Below, piece after piece: positions 25,910 through 33,083 of a stretch of DNA of 64,000 nt; within the stretch, counting starts at the first letter, position 1, and each line of letters starts with the position of its first letter. The notes beneath the pieces were generated by a model, which had not been told where the DNA came from, did no database searches, and worked only from the letters and a program-made list of their open reading frames with translations. This DNA is from Phytohabitans sp036906915. Its GTDB lineage: Bacteria; Actinomycetota; Actinomycetes; Mycobacteriales; Micromonosporaceae. The stretch lies in contig NZ_JBAKHX010000014.1 in the NCBI RefSeq assembly GCF_036906915.1, positions 58,742 to 122,741 on the forward strand, written 5' to 3'. The position numbers were made by a program, and so were the translations under genes.

Positions 25910-26959
25910 TTACTCAGGGGATGCTGTGCTGTCGCGGATCACGAACTGGGGCGGTATCACGAGGCGGCGGCGGGTGCGGGGCGCGCCCTCGACCTGCTCC
26001 AGCAGCAGTTCCAGGCTGCGCCGGCCCACCTCACCGAACTCCTGCCTCAACGTGGTCAGCGGCGGAGAGAAGAACTCGGCTTCCGGGATGTCGTCGAACC
26101 CGACGAGGCTCATCTGGCGCGGCACGGAGATCCCCGCCTCGCCGAGGGCGCGCAGGGCACCGATCGCCATCTGGTCGTTGGCGACGAACAGCGCCGTCAC
26201 ATTTCGGGTTCTCTCTTCGAGCAACTGCTTGGCTGCCGCGTAGCCCGAGCGCGGGCTCCAGTCACCCCGCACCACCTCGGGCACCTCGCGGCCTTCGGCG
26301 ACCAGCATTTCGCGCCAGCCGCGCTCGCGCTCCTGCGCCTCGTACCAATCGGAGGGGCCGGCGATGTGGCCCACCGTACGGTGCCCGAGCGAGAGCAGGT
26401 GCCGGGTCGCCTCCGAGGCGCCGAGGTACTGGTCGACCGCGACCGTCGGCAGTGGACCCTTGCCACCCTCGACCGCTACGACGGGAACATCCTTGGGCAC
26501 GTGCCGGAGCGCGGCAGTGGCCGCCACGTGCGGCGTGATGGCGATTATCCCTTCGACCGCTTGCGAGGTGAGCGCGTCGAACGCGTCTCGCAGCGTGCGC
26601 CGATCGAGGCCAGGCAGGCTCGCGATGCTGACCGAATAATCAACCTCGCGTGCGGCGCGCTCGATCGCCAGCAGCATCGACGCCGGCCCGTACAGCGTGG
26701 TGTCCACACTGATCACGCCGAGCGTGCGGCTGCGACCGGTGACGAGTGCGCGGGCAGCCACATTGGGGCGGTAGCCAAGCTCGCTCATCGCGGCAAGTAC
26801 GCGCTGACGGGTGACCTGGCTCACGGTAGGCTGATCGTTGATGACCCGGGAAACCGTCATATGTGACACGCCGGCCAGGCGCGCGACGTCGACCATCCCG
26901 GGCGAGCGCCGAGGGGCTCTGGCGTTCGTCGGTGTGCCGTTGTCGGGCCGTTTCGCCAT
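25910..26959 (-). CDS. LacI-family transcriptional regulator of the araBD/chvE cluster
   Basis: A 349-residue repressor. The DNA-binding head reads MVDVARLAGVSHMTVSRVIN and continues into the hinge PNVAARALVTGRSR. The core has VPVVAVEGGKG, SLGHRTVGHIAGPSDW, ALFVANDQMAIGALRAL and VGFDDIPEAEFF. It resembles the regulator at 7817 along the whole length, so the two are probably paralogues reading the same kind of site. An operator copy lies 26 bases upstream of its start, which suggests autoregulation of a lacI-araB-araD transcript. The likely effector is L-arabinose (inference). Confidence 0.9.
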   Translation of the reverse strand: MAKRPDNGTPTNARAPRRSPGMVDVARLAGVSHMTVSRVINDQPTVSQVTRQRVLAAMSELGYRPNVAARALVTGRSRTLGVISVDTTLYGPASMLLAIERAAREVDYSVSIASLPGLDRRTLRDAFDALTSQAVEGIIAITPHVAATAALRHVPKDVPVVAVEGGKGPLPTVAVDQYLGASEATRHLLSLGHRTVGHIAGPSDWYEAQERERGWREMLVAEGREVPEVVRGDWSPRSGYAAAKQLLEERTRNVTALFVANDQMAIGALRALGEAGISVPRQMSLVGFDDIPEAEFFSPPLTTLRQEFGEVGRRSLELLLEQVEGAPRTRRRLVIPPQFVIRDSTASPE

Positions 26960-26984
26960 GCGTCTTTCGCCTGTTCTGTAGGGC

Positions 26985-26998
26985 TGTTCACGTTAACA
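26985..26998. promoter_or_regulatory. LacI-family operator upstream of lacI-araB-araD
   Basis: TGTTCACGTTAACA, one mismatch pair away from the perfect site at 17451. It is located to repress the regulator gene and the araBD genes behind it. Confidence 0.7.
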
Positions 26999-27090
26999 AG
27001 CATGCTTCCGGGCACCATACTCCGTGTCAAGCCCGCGACGCACATTTCGCACCCCTCCGCCTCGCCCACTCTCCGCCCCGTTCCCTTCGG

Positions 27091-27192
27091 CCCCTTCCCT
27101 TCGACCCGTTCCCGCCCCTTCCCGCCCCTTCCCTTCGACCCGTTCCCGCCCCTTCCCGCCCCTTCCCTTAGACCCCTTCCCGCCGCTTCCGT
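27091..27192. repeat. 34-bp pyrimidine-rich tandem repeat, three copies
   Basis: A unit beginning CCCCTTCCCTTCGACC recurs at 27091, 27125 and 27159, a period of 34 bases; the third copy is diverged. The wider stretch from about 27060 is almost purely C and T on the plus strand, so its complement is rich in GGGG runs. Long open frames across it are low-complexity artefacts. Confidence 0.8.
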
Positions 27193-27193
27193 C

Positions 27194-27269
27194 GATCAAG
27201 GGCAAACGCACGTGGTTCGATCTCTGATCTGCGTGCGTTTGCCCTTGATCCATGCGAATGCCCTTGATC
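27194..27269 (-). repeat. 76-bp modular palindromic element, copy A (inverted orientation)
   Basis: Read on the minus strand it is four 19-base modules: a lead module, a left arm GATCAAGGGCAAACGCACG, a 19-base loop ending GAGATCGAACCA, and a right arm that is the exact complement of the left. The arms (27194-27212 and 27232-27250) pair perfectly over 19 bp. It is the only copy of six in this orientation. Confidence 0.85.
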
Positions 27270-27507
27270 GGCGTCGTGGACCGCAGCCCTGTTCCCCTAC
27301 CGACGCGTGTGGTGCGTGAGCGTGATGAGGCGCGCGGTACGGGCTGAGTGGCTGGCCCTCCCGGGCGGCCGGCCGCCACGATCGCGGTGCGGCGGCTTGC
27401 CGCGCCGGCGGCGCCAGCGCCACGCGCCCGCTCTGCCCGGCTGCTGGCGTGCGTCCATCGGGGCCGTGGGCGGGTCGCGGTCGCGCACAGCGAGGCGCGC
27501 GTCCTTC

Positions 27508-27583
27508 GATCAAGGTGGTTCTCGTCGATCAAGGCCGAATGCACGTGGTTTGGAGATCGAACCGCGTGCGTTTGCCCTTGATC
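27508..27583 (+). repeat. 76-bp modular palindromic element, copy B
   Basis: Four 19-base modules starting with GATCAAGGTGGTTCTCGTC. The left arm (27527-27545) and right arm (27565-27583) pair with one C-C mismatch and two G-T wobbles. Identical in sequence to copy C, so the duplication is recent. Confidence 0.85.
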
Positions 27584-27692
27584 GACGTGCGCGGTGTCCG
27601 CGCGGCGCAGCCGCGCTCGCGGCGGGCAGCCTGCGCCGTATGGGCGCGTGCCCTGCCTGGCGGTGGCCGGGGTATGCGGTGGCGGAGCCGTC

Positions 27693-27768
27693 GATCAAGG
27701 TGGTTCTCGTCGATCAAGGCCGAATGCACGTGGTTTGGAGATCGAACCGCGTGCGTTTGCCCTTGATC
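27693..27768 (+). repeat. 76-bp modular palindromic element, copy C
   Basis: Identical to copy B over all 76 bases. The start lies 185 bases after that of copy B. The spacers after B and after C both begin with a GCGCGGTGTCCGCG-like stretch, so the duplicated unit may extend a little past the element. Confidence 0.85.
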
Positions 27769-27887
27769 GGCGGGCGCGGTGTCCGCGGCACGGCTGTGCC
27801 CGCGTCGGGTTGTGCCCGGCGCCCTGGCGCGGGGCGGGTCCAGCCGGCGCGACCGGGCGGGCGCCGCGAGGCCGGTGGCCGTCCGCC

Positions 27888-27963
27888 GATCAAGGGCATC
27901 CGCATGGATCAAGGACAAATGCACGCGGATCAGAGATCGAACCACGTGCATTTGTCCTTGATC
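27888..27963 (+). repeat. 76-bp modular palindromic element, copy D
   Basis: Lead module GATCAAGGGCATCCGCATG, then arms GATCAAGGACAAATGCACG (27907-27925) and its exact complement (27945-27963). Compared with copies A and F, two positions in the stem have changed on both arms so that pairing is kept. Confidence 0.88.
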
Positions 27964-27966
27964 GAC

Positions 27967-28008
27967 GGGGGTGGGGTGGGCGGGTGGGGTGGGGCGGGCG
28001 GGTGCGGG
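27967..28008 (+). other. G-rich tract with quadruplex potential
   Basis: About ten runs of three or more G, separated by single T or C bases, in roughly 40 bases, just downstream of the leuE stop. The pattern fits a G-quadruplex on the plus strand. A role in ending leuE transcription is possible but not shown. The rest of 27,000-28,021 outside the listed repeats shows no gene. Confidence 0.5.
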
Positions 28009-28021
28009 CGGTGTGCCGTGG

Positions 28022-28648
28022 CTATGCCGTGGCTAGTTTTAGGCTGAAGGTTACGAAGAGGGCGCCTATCGCTGTGGTGGCGGTTTTGGCCAAGCGTTGG
28101 CGGCGGCGGAACTGGGACGCCAGGCGCGTGCCCGTGAAGATCAGCAGGGTCAGGTACAGGACGCTGCACACCTGCACGATCAAGCCGAGTACCAGGAACG
28201 ACACCGCCGGATGCGGGTAGCCGGGCTCGACGAACTGGATGAAGAACGAGACGAAGAACAGGATTGCCTTCGGGTTGAGCAGGCTGATCACCAGCGATCG
28301 ACGGAAGGGGCGCGGCGTCACTGGTTCCGAAGGGGGCGCCGCGACGGCCGACCTGCGCCGCCACGCCGACCGCACCATTGTCAGGCCCACGTAGCCCAGG
28401 TAGGCCGCGCCCGCGTACTTGATCGCGAGGAACAGGGGTGGGTACGCGTTCAGCAGTGACGCGACGCCGGCCGCGGACAGCACCATCAGGACCGAGTCGC
28501 CGAGGAAGACGCCTGCCGCCGCGCGGTATCCGGCGCGGACGCCGAGCCGGGCCGCGGTGGCGAGCACGAAGAGCGAGTTCGGCCCGGGCAGCAGCACGAT
28601 CGCGACCGTGCCCAGCACGTAGGTCCAGATGTCGGTGATTCCCAGCAC
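28022..28648 (-). CDS. leuE: LysE/RhtB-family amino-acid exporter, LeuE-like
   Basis: A 208-residue inner-membrane exporter with about six hydrophobic segments. Family motifs include VLLPGPNSLFVLATAARLG near the N-terminus, GVFLGDSVLM, AGAAYLGYVGLTM and SLLNPKAILFFVSFFIQFVEP. Its closest recognised relative is E. coli LeuE, which exports leucine and related amino acids; the C-terminal AKTATTAIGALFVTFSLKLA fits well. The gene is followed by the repeat-filled gap and preceded, 10 bases away, by the end of the flavin/GNAT fusion gene. No regulator was identified. Confidence 0.85.
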   Translation of the reverse strand: MLGITDIWTYVLGTVAIVLLPGPNSLFVLATAARLGVRAGYRAAAGVFLGDSVLMVLSAAGVASLLNAYPPLFLAIKYAGAAYLGYVGLTMVRSAWRRRSAVAAPPSEPVTPRPFRRSLVISLLNPKAILFFVSFFIQFVEPGYPHPAVSFLVLGLIVQVCSVLYLTLLIFTGTRLASQFRRRQRLAKTATTAIGALFVTFSLKLATA

Positions 28649-28658
28649 CTGGCCATGA

Positions 28659-29903
28659 TCACGCGGCCGCCGCGCGCGAGCGAACCATTTCCCGCAGCCT
28701 GGCCTGTGCGCTTGGCCACTCGTTCGCGGTCATGGAGTACAGGACGGAGTCGCGCCACGAGCGGTCGGCGCGGCGGCGGTTGGCGCGCAGGACGCCTTCG
28801 CGGGTGGCGCCGAGGCGGGCGATGGCGGCTTGCGAGCGCTCGTTGCGGATGTCGGTCTGCCACGTGACACGGATGGCGTCGAGCGACTCGAACGCGTGGG
28901 TGAGCAGCAGCAGCTTGGCCTCGGTGTTGACGCCGGTGCGCCACCAGCGCCGCCCGAGGAACGTGCCGCCGATCTCCATCGTGCGGAAGCGCTCATCGGG
29001 AAAGTAGTACGAGGTGGTGCCGATGATCTCGCCGGTAACCGCGTCGCGCTGGACCCACGGCACGCGCTCGCCGCGCTGGTTTGCCCGCAGCGCCTCCGCC
29101 ACGAACTCGGCGATCCCGTCGACGCTCTGGGGCTGCGGCTGGGTCAGGTATTGCCATACCGCAGGGTCCCGGGTCGCCGAGAAGAGACCATCCACATGGG
29201 ACATGTCGAGCGGCTCCAGCACCACGTGCGAACCGTGCAGCGGCACAGGTGTCAGCCACGGGGAGCGGGGCGCGCGGAGATAGTCCGGGACCGGCGCGTG
29301 TACGCCGGCGTCGGGCTCGGGGATGCCGGGCACCAGGCGCAGCGGCACCACGCCGGCCCAGTGCGGCAGCGCGTAGTCCTCTTCTTCGTCGATGACGCCG
29401 CCGGCGCGCGCCTTGACTGACACCTCAGACAGGGGAAGGGCGAGCACGGCGACCTCGGCTAGCTCCTTGCGGTTGGGCGGGCGGCTGTCTGCGGCCCGGC
29501 CGCGGCCCACCTTTTCGACCAGGGCGTCCAGCGCGATGCGCTTTTCCGCCTCGTCGGCGACCAGACGGGCGGTGCCGTGCGCGACCACGGAGCGGTAGTT
29601 CGCGCTGTGGTGGGTGTGCGAGCGCGCGTACACGAGGCCGTCGAGGAGGGTCGCGGTGACGCAGATGGGCAGGCCGGCGTCGCCACGAGCGGCGAGCAGT
29701 GGGCGGCTGCCCGTGGAGCCGTGCAGGTACAGGGTTTCGCCGACGCGCACGTGCAGGGTCGGGAGCAGGCGCGGCTCACCGTCCACTGTGAACGCGAAGT
29801 GGCAGTGCACCGCCTCGTCGAGGATCGCGTGGGCGGTGGCCCGCTCGTAGCCCACCCTGCCCCGGTCGCGGTTGGCGGTCGTGCGGTGAGTCTGCTCGTA
29901 CAT
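28659..29903 (-). CDS. Flavin-binding split-barrel domain fused to a GNAT acetyltransferase
   Basis: A 414-residue two-domain protein. Residues about 20-200 are a pyridoxamine-5'-phosphate-oxidase-like split barrel (GRVGYERATAHAILDEAVHC, GSTGSRPLL, SHHTHHS-type region SHTHHSANYRSVVAHG). Residues about 225-400 are a RimJ/RimL-type GNAT domain (VVLEPLDMSHVDGLFSATRD, IGGTFLGRRWWRTGVNTEAK, TDIRNERSQAAIARLGA). Each half is usually a separate protein. ATG 29903 has AGGA seven bases upstream; a GTG at 29906 is too close to it. It is divergent, with a 29-base gap, from a MocR regulator whose PLP-type domain hints at a vitamin B6 connection. Substrates of both domains are unknown. Confidence 0.82.
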   Translation of the reverse strand: MYEQTHRTTANRDRGRVGYERATAHAILDEAVHCHFAFTVDGEPRLLPTLHVRVGETLYLHGSTGSRPLLAARGDAGLPICVTATLLDGLVYARSHTHHSANYRSVVAHGTARLVADEAEKRIALDALVEKVGRGRAADSRPPNRKELAEVAVLALPLSEVSVKARAGGVIDEEEDYALPHWAGVVPLRLVPGIPEPDAGVHAPVPDYLRAPRSPWLTPVPLHGSHVVLEPLDMSHVDGLFSATRDPAVWQYLTQPQPQSVDGIAEFVAEALRANQRGERVPWVQRDAVTGEIIGTTSYYFPDERFRTMEIGGTFLGRRWWRTGVNTEAKLLLLTHAFESLDAIRVTWQTDIRNERSQAAIARLGATREGVLRANRRRADRSWRDSVLYSMTANEWPSAQARLREMVRSRAAAA

Positions 29904-29918
29904 CACGACGTCCTTTGT

Positions 29919-29932
29919 TATAGTACAAAACC
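29919..29932 (+). promoter_or_regulatory. Probable -10 box of the MocR gene, leaderless
   Basis: TATAGT (29919-29924) lies eight bases before the GTG start and there is no ribosome binding site. GTAC occurs at 29923 and again in the first codons, which could be half-sites for the regulator itself. Confidence 0.5.
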
Positions 29933-31264
29933 GTGACTGTGCCAGTACATTATCAGGTCAGCGGAGCCACCGCCGTCGAGATTTCGGCCAGCGTGGAGGC
30001 CGGGGTGCGCGCCGGCGAACTGGGCGCGGGTGCGCCGCTGCCGGCCGTGCGGGCGCTCGCCCAGACGCTCGGCGTGAGCCCCGCAACGGTCGCAAAGGCG
30101 TACCAGGCGCTGCGTCAGCGCGGCGTGATCGAGACGGCCGGGCGCAACGGCACGCGGGTCCGGCACCGCCCGCCGGTCGCGGCCAGCCGCAGCGCGCGCC
30201 GCCCGCCGGTGCCGCCGGGCGTGCTCGACCTGTCGACCGGCGAGTCCGACCGCCGGCTGCTGCCGGCACTCGGACCGCATCTCGCCGCGCTCGCCGCCGA
30301 AAACGCCAGCCCCATCGGGTACGCCGACGCCGGTGTACTGCCGGAGTTCGCCGAGCGGGCACGGGAGCGGCTCGCGGCGGACGGCATCGAGGCGCCCGCC
30401 ATCACCGCCACGAGTGGCGCGCTCGACGGCATCGACCGGCTGCTCGCCGCACACCTGCGCCCCGGTGACCCGGTCGCCGTCGAGGATCCCGGCTGGGCCA
30501 ACGCCCTCGATCTGATAGCGGCTCTCGGGCTGCGCGCGGTACCAGTACCCGTTGATGATGACGGACCGACCGAGGGCGGGTTGCGGGCGGCGCTGGCCTC
30601 CGGCGCGAAGGCCGTGCTCGTCACGACGCGCGCGCAGAACCCGACGGGCGCCGCCGTGAGCGCGGACCGCGCGGCTGCCCTGCGCGCGGTGCTGCGCGCC
30701 CATCCCGACGTGCTGCTCGTGGAGGATGACCACGCCGGTGAGCTGGCCTCGGTACCGCTGCATTCGCTCGCTGGCGCGACGCGGACCTGGGCGTTCGTGC
30801 GTTCGGTCTCCAAGCCGTACGGCCCTGACCTGCGCGTGGCCGCGGTGGCGGGCGACGAGGCCACGGTGGCGCGCGTCGCCGGCCGCATGCGGACCGGCGC
30901 CGGCTGGGTCTCGACGCTGCTCCAGCACCTGGTCCTGCGCCTGTGGCAGGACCAGGAGGTGGCGGCGGCGGTCGCCGCCGCGGGCGAGAGCTACGACCGG
31001 CGGCGGGAGGGGTTGCGCGCCGCGCTCGGCGTGCGCGGTCGCACGGGCATCAACGTCTGGGTTCCGGTACCGGACGAGACGCGCGCCGTGACCACGCTGC
31101 GTGATTTGGGGTACGCCGTGGCGCCTGGCGCGCTGTACCGGCAGTCCTCGCCGCCGGCGGTGCGGATCACGGTGAGTCGACTCGCCGAGGCGGACATCGC
31201 GCCGCTGGCCACGGCCGTGGTGCGGGCAGCCGGTGGCGTCGGGTCCGGCATCTTCAGCGCGTGA
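29933..31264 (+). CDS. MocR/PdxR-family regulator (GntR head, aminotransferase-like body)
   Basis: A 443-residue chimeric regulator. Residues about 1-75 form a GntR winged helix (LPAVRALAQTLGVSPATVAKAYQALRQRGVIE). The rest is a fold type I aminotransferase domain with VAVEDPGWAN, TRAQNPTGAAVS, LLVEDDHAGEL and the PLP lysine Lys294 in RSVSKPYGPDLR. Such proteins sense pyridoxal phosphate or an amine. It is divergent from the flavin-split-barrel/GNAT fusion and probably controls it and itself. The GTG start sits at leaderless distance from TATAGT. Resemblance to PtsJ-type members is noted but not proven. Confidence 0.88.
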   Translation: MTVPVHYQVSGATAVEISASVEAGVRAGELGAGAPLPAVRALAQTLGVSPATVAKAYQALRQRGVIETAGRNGTRVRHRPPVAASRSARRPPVPPGVLDLSTGESDRRLLPALGPHLAALAAENASPIGYADAGVLPEFAERARERLAADGIEAPAITATSGALDGIDRLLAAHLRPGDPVAVEDPGWANALDLIAALGLRAVPVPVDDDGPTEGGLRAALASGAKAVLVTTRAQNPTGAAVSADRAAALRAVLRAHPDVLLVEDDHAGELASVPLHSLAGATRTWAFVRSVSKPYGPDLRVAAVAGDEATVARVAGRMRTGAGWVSTLLQHLVLRLWQDQEVAAAVAAAGESYDRRREGLRAALGVRGRTGINVWVPVPDETRAVTTLRDLGYAVAPGALYRQSSPPAVRITVSRLAEADIAPLATAVVRAAGGVGSGIFSA

Positions 31265-31282
31265 TGGGGTAAAAAGACGGGC

Positions 31283-31936
31283 ATGGCCCAGACCGCTGTG
31301 GGTGCCCAGGAGTTCGTACCCGACACCAAGTCACTCGACAAGTTGAAAGCCGCCGCCCCCGGGTGTCGGGGCTGCGAGCTGTATCAGGACGCCACCCAGG
31401 TGGTGTTCGGCCGGGGTGACGCGCACGCCAAGGTGGTCTTCGTCGGCGAGCAGCCCGGCGATGTCGAGGATCAGAAGGGGCTGCCGTTCGTCGGGCCAGC
31501 CGGGCACCTGCTGCGCCGCGCGGTCGACGACGCTGGCATGGATCCGCGGCACATCTACATCACGAACGCGGTCAAGCACTTCCGGTTCGAGCTGCGGGGT
31601 AAGCGGCGAATCCACCAGACCCCGGATCGGGTGCACATCGAGGCGTGCCGGCCGTGGCTGGTCTCGGAGTTCGCGCTGCTGAAGCCGAAGGTCGTCGTGG
31701 TGCTGGGCGCGACCGCCGCCAAAGCGCTGCTCGGGCCGTCTTTCCGGGTGACCCAGTCGCGCGGGCAGGTGCTGCCGTGGCCCGACGCCGCCCAGCGCCC
31801 GCAGGACTTCCCGGTCGAGCCCGCCAAGCTCGTCGCGACCATCCACCCGTCGGCGGTGCTGCGGGCCGACGACCGCGACACCGCGTACAACGGCCTGGTG
31901 GCGGATCTCAAGGTGGCTGCGGGAGTGCTTGACTGA
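31283..31936 (+). CDS. udgX: UdgX, uracil-DNA glycosylase that crosslinks to abasic DNA
   Basis: A 217-residue uracil-DNA glycosylase-superfamily protein. GEQPGDVEDQKGLPFVGPAG (55-74) is the family 4/5-like substrate loop, and KRRIH (107-111) is the signature loop of UdgX. In the mycobacterial protein the histidine of this loop (His111 here) attacks the deoxyribose and stays covalently attached to the DNA. Candidate iron-sulfur ligands are Cys28, Cys31 and Cys122, with His99 where family 4 has a cysteine; that assignment is inference. ATIHPSAVLR near the C-terminus is the conserved motif 3. The acyl-CoA dehydrogenase gene begins five bases after its stop. Confidence 0.92.
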   Translation: MAQTAVGAQEFVPDTKSLDKLKAAAPGCRGCELYQDATQVVFGRGDAHAKVVFVGEQPGDVEDQKGLPFVGPAGHLLRRAVDDAGMDPRHIYITNAVKHFRFELRGKRRIHQTPDRVHIEACRPWLVSEFALLKPKVVVVLGATAAKALLGPSFRVTQSRGQVLPWPDAAQRPQDFPVEPAKLVATIHPSAVLRADDRDTAYNGLVADLKVAAGVLD

Positions 31937-31940
31937 GGGT

Positions 31941-33083
31941 ATGGAGCAGCATCTCTACGAGCCGATCCACGAGGAGTTCCGAGCGCTGTGCCGGGAGTTC
32001 CTGGCACGGGAGGCGGTGCCGCACCACGCCTCCTGGGAAGAGCAGGGCATCGTCGACCGCGAGGTCTGGCGCAAGGCAGGCGCCGCCGGGCTGCTCGGCA
32101 TGGACGTCGACGAGGAGTACGGCGGTGGCGGGCAGCGCGATTTCCGGTTCAACGCGGTGCTGGTCGAGGAGATCGTCGCGTCGGGCTGTTCGGGGCTGGG
32201 CTTCGGCCTGCACAACGACGTCGTCGCGCCGTACCTGACCGAGCTGACCACGCCCGACCAGCGCAAGCGGTGGCTGCCCGGCTTCTGCTCCGGAGACCTC
32301 GTCACCGCGATCGCGATGAGCGAGCCGGGCGCCGGTTCCGACCTCGCCGGGGTGCGGACGTCGGCGGTGCGCGACGGTTCGTTCTATGTCTTGAATGGAC
32401 AGAAAACCTTCATCACGAACGGCGACATGGCGGATCTGGTCGTGGTGGTCGCCAAGACGGCGGCGGACCAGGGTGCGCACGGCGTGAGCCTGATCGCGGT
32501 CGAGCGCGGCACGGCCGGGTTCACGCGCGGGCGCCGGCTGGCGAAGGTCGGCCAGAAGGCCAACGACACGGCCGAGCTCTTCTTCGACGACTGCCGGGTG
32601 CCGGCCGACAACCTCATCGGCACCGAAAACCACGGCTTCTATCACCTGATGGCCAACCTGCCCCGGGAACGGCTTGGCATCGCGGTAGCCGCGGTCGCCG
32701 CCGCCGAACGGCTGCTCGCCATCACGCTTGACTACGCGCGGTCGCGTGAGGCGTTCGGGCGGCCGATCGGGAAGTTCCAGCACAACCGGTTCGTGCTCGC
32801 CGAGCTCGACACCGAAATCACCATCGCGCGAACGTTTCTGAACCACTGCGTGAACGAGTTCAACGCGGGTCGACTGTCCGTAGTGGACGCCGCGAAAGCG
32901 AAGTGGTGGACCACCGAGCTACAGAACAGGGTCGCCGACCGGTGCGTGCAACTGCACGGCGGATACGGGTACATGCTGGAGTACCCGGTGGCGAAGGCGT
33001 GGCTCAACAGCCGGGTGCAGACCATCTACGGCGGCACCACGGAAATCATGAAGGAGATCATCGGCCGTAGTCTCGGCCTGTGA
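31941..33083 (+). CDS. Acyl-CoA dehydrogenase, long-chain (ACADL) type
   Basis: A 380-residue flavoprotein that should oxidise an acyl-CoA to the 2-enoyl-CoA. It has AMSEPGAGSDLAGVRT (FAD/substrate), GQKTFITNGDMAD, VQLHGGYGYMLEYPVAKAW and the C-terminal YGGTTEIMKEIIGR. The usual catalytic glutamate of YEGT motifs is a glycine here. Instead Glu243 in the PRERLG motif is where long-chain and isovaleryl-CoA dehydrogenases carry the base. The start is uncertain: ATG 31941 is closely preceded by GAGGG, and a TTG at 31929 overlaps the udgX end. The next gene overlaps its stop, so the three genes may form an operon. Confidence 0.87.
   Translation: MEQHLYEPIHEEFRALCREFLAREAVPHHASWEEQGIVDREVWRKAGAAGLLGMDVDEEYGGGGQRDFRFNAVLVEEIVASGCSGLGFGLHNDVVAPYLTELTTPDQRKRWLPGFCSGDLVTAIAMSEPGAGSDLAGVRTSAVRDGSFYVLNGQKTFITNGDMADLVVVVAKTAADQGAHGVSLIAVERGTAGFTRGRRLAKVGQKANDTAELFFDDCRVPADNLIGTENHGFYHLMANLPRERLGIAVAAVAAAERLLAITLDYARSREAFGRPIGKFQHNRFVLAELDTEITIARTFLNHCVNEFNAGRLSVVDAAKAKWWTTELQNRVADRCVQLHGGYGYMLEYPVAKAWLNSRVQTIYGGTTEIMKEIIGRSLGL

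Noticed and set aside
27194..27963. CRISPR array
   Set aside because: Repeats are 76 bases with internal modules, spacing is irregular (about 110 to 240 bases), one copy is inverted, the element recurs alone elsewhere and no cas gene is near.
27307..28220. Several open frames of 60-250 codons across the repeat block
   Set aside because: Their translations repeat the element and low-complexity sequence in different frames, start and stop at random and have no ribosome binding sites.
29906..29908. GTG start for the flavin/GNAT fusion
   Set aside because: It lies only four bases from the AGGA, while the ATG at 29903 has the usual seven-base spacing.
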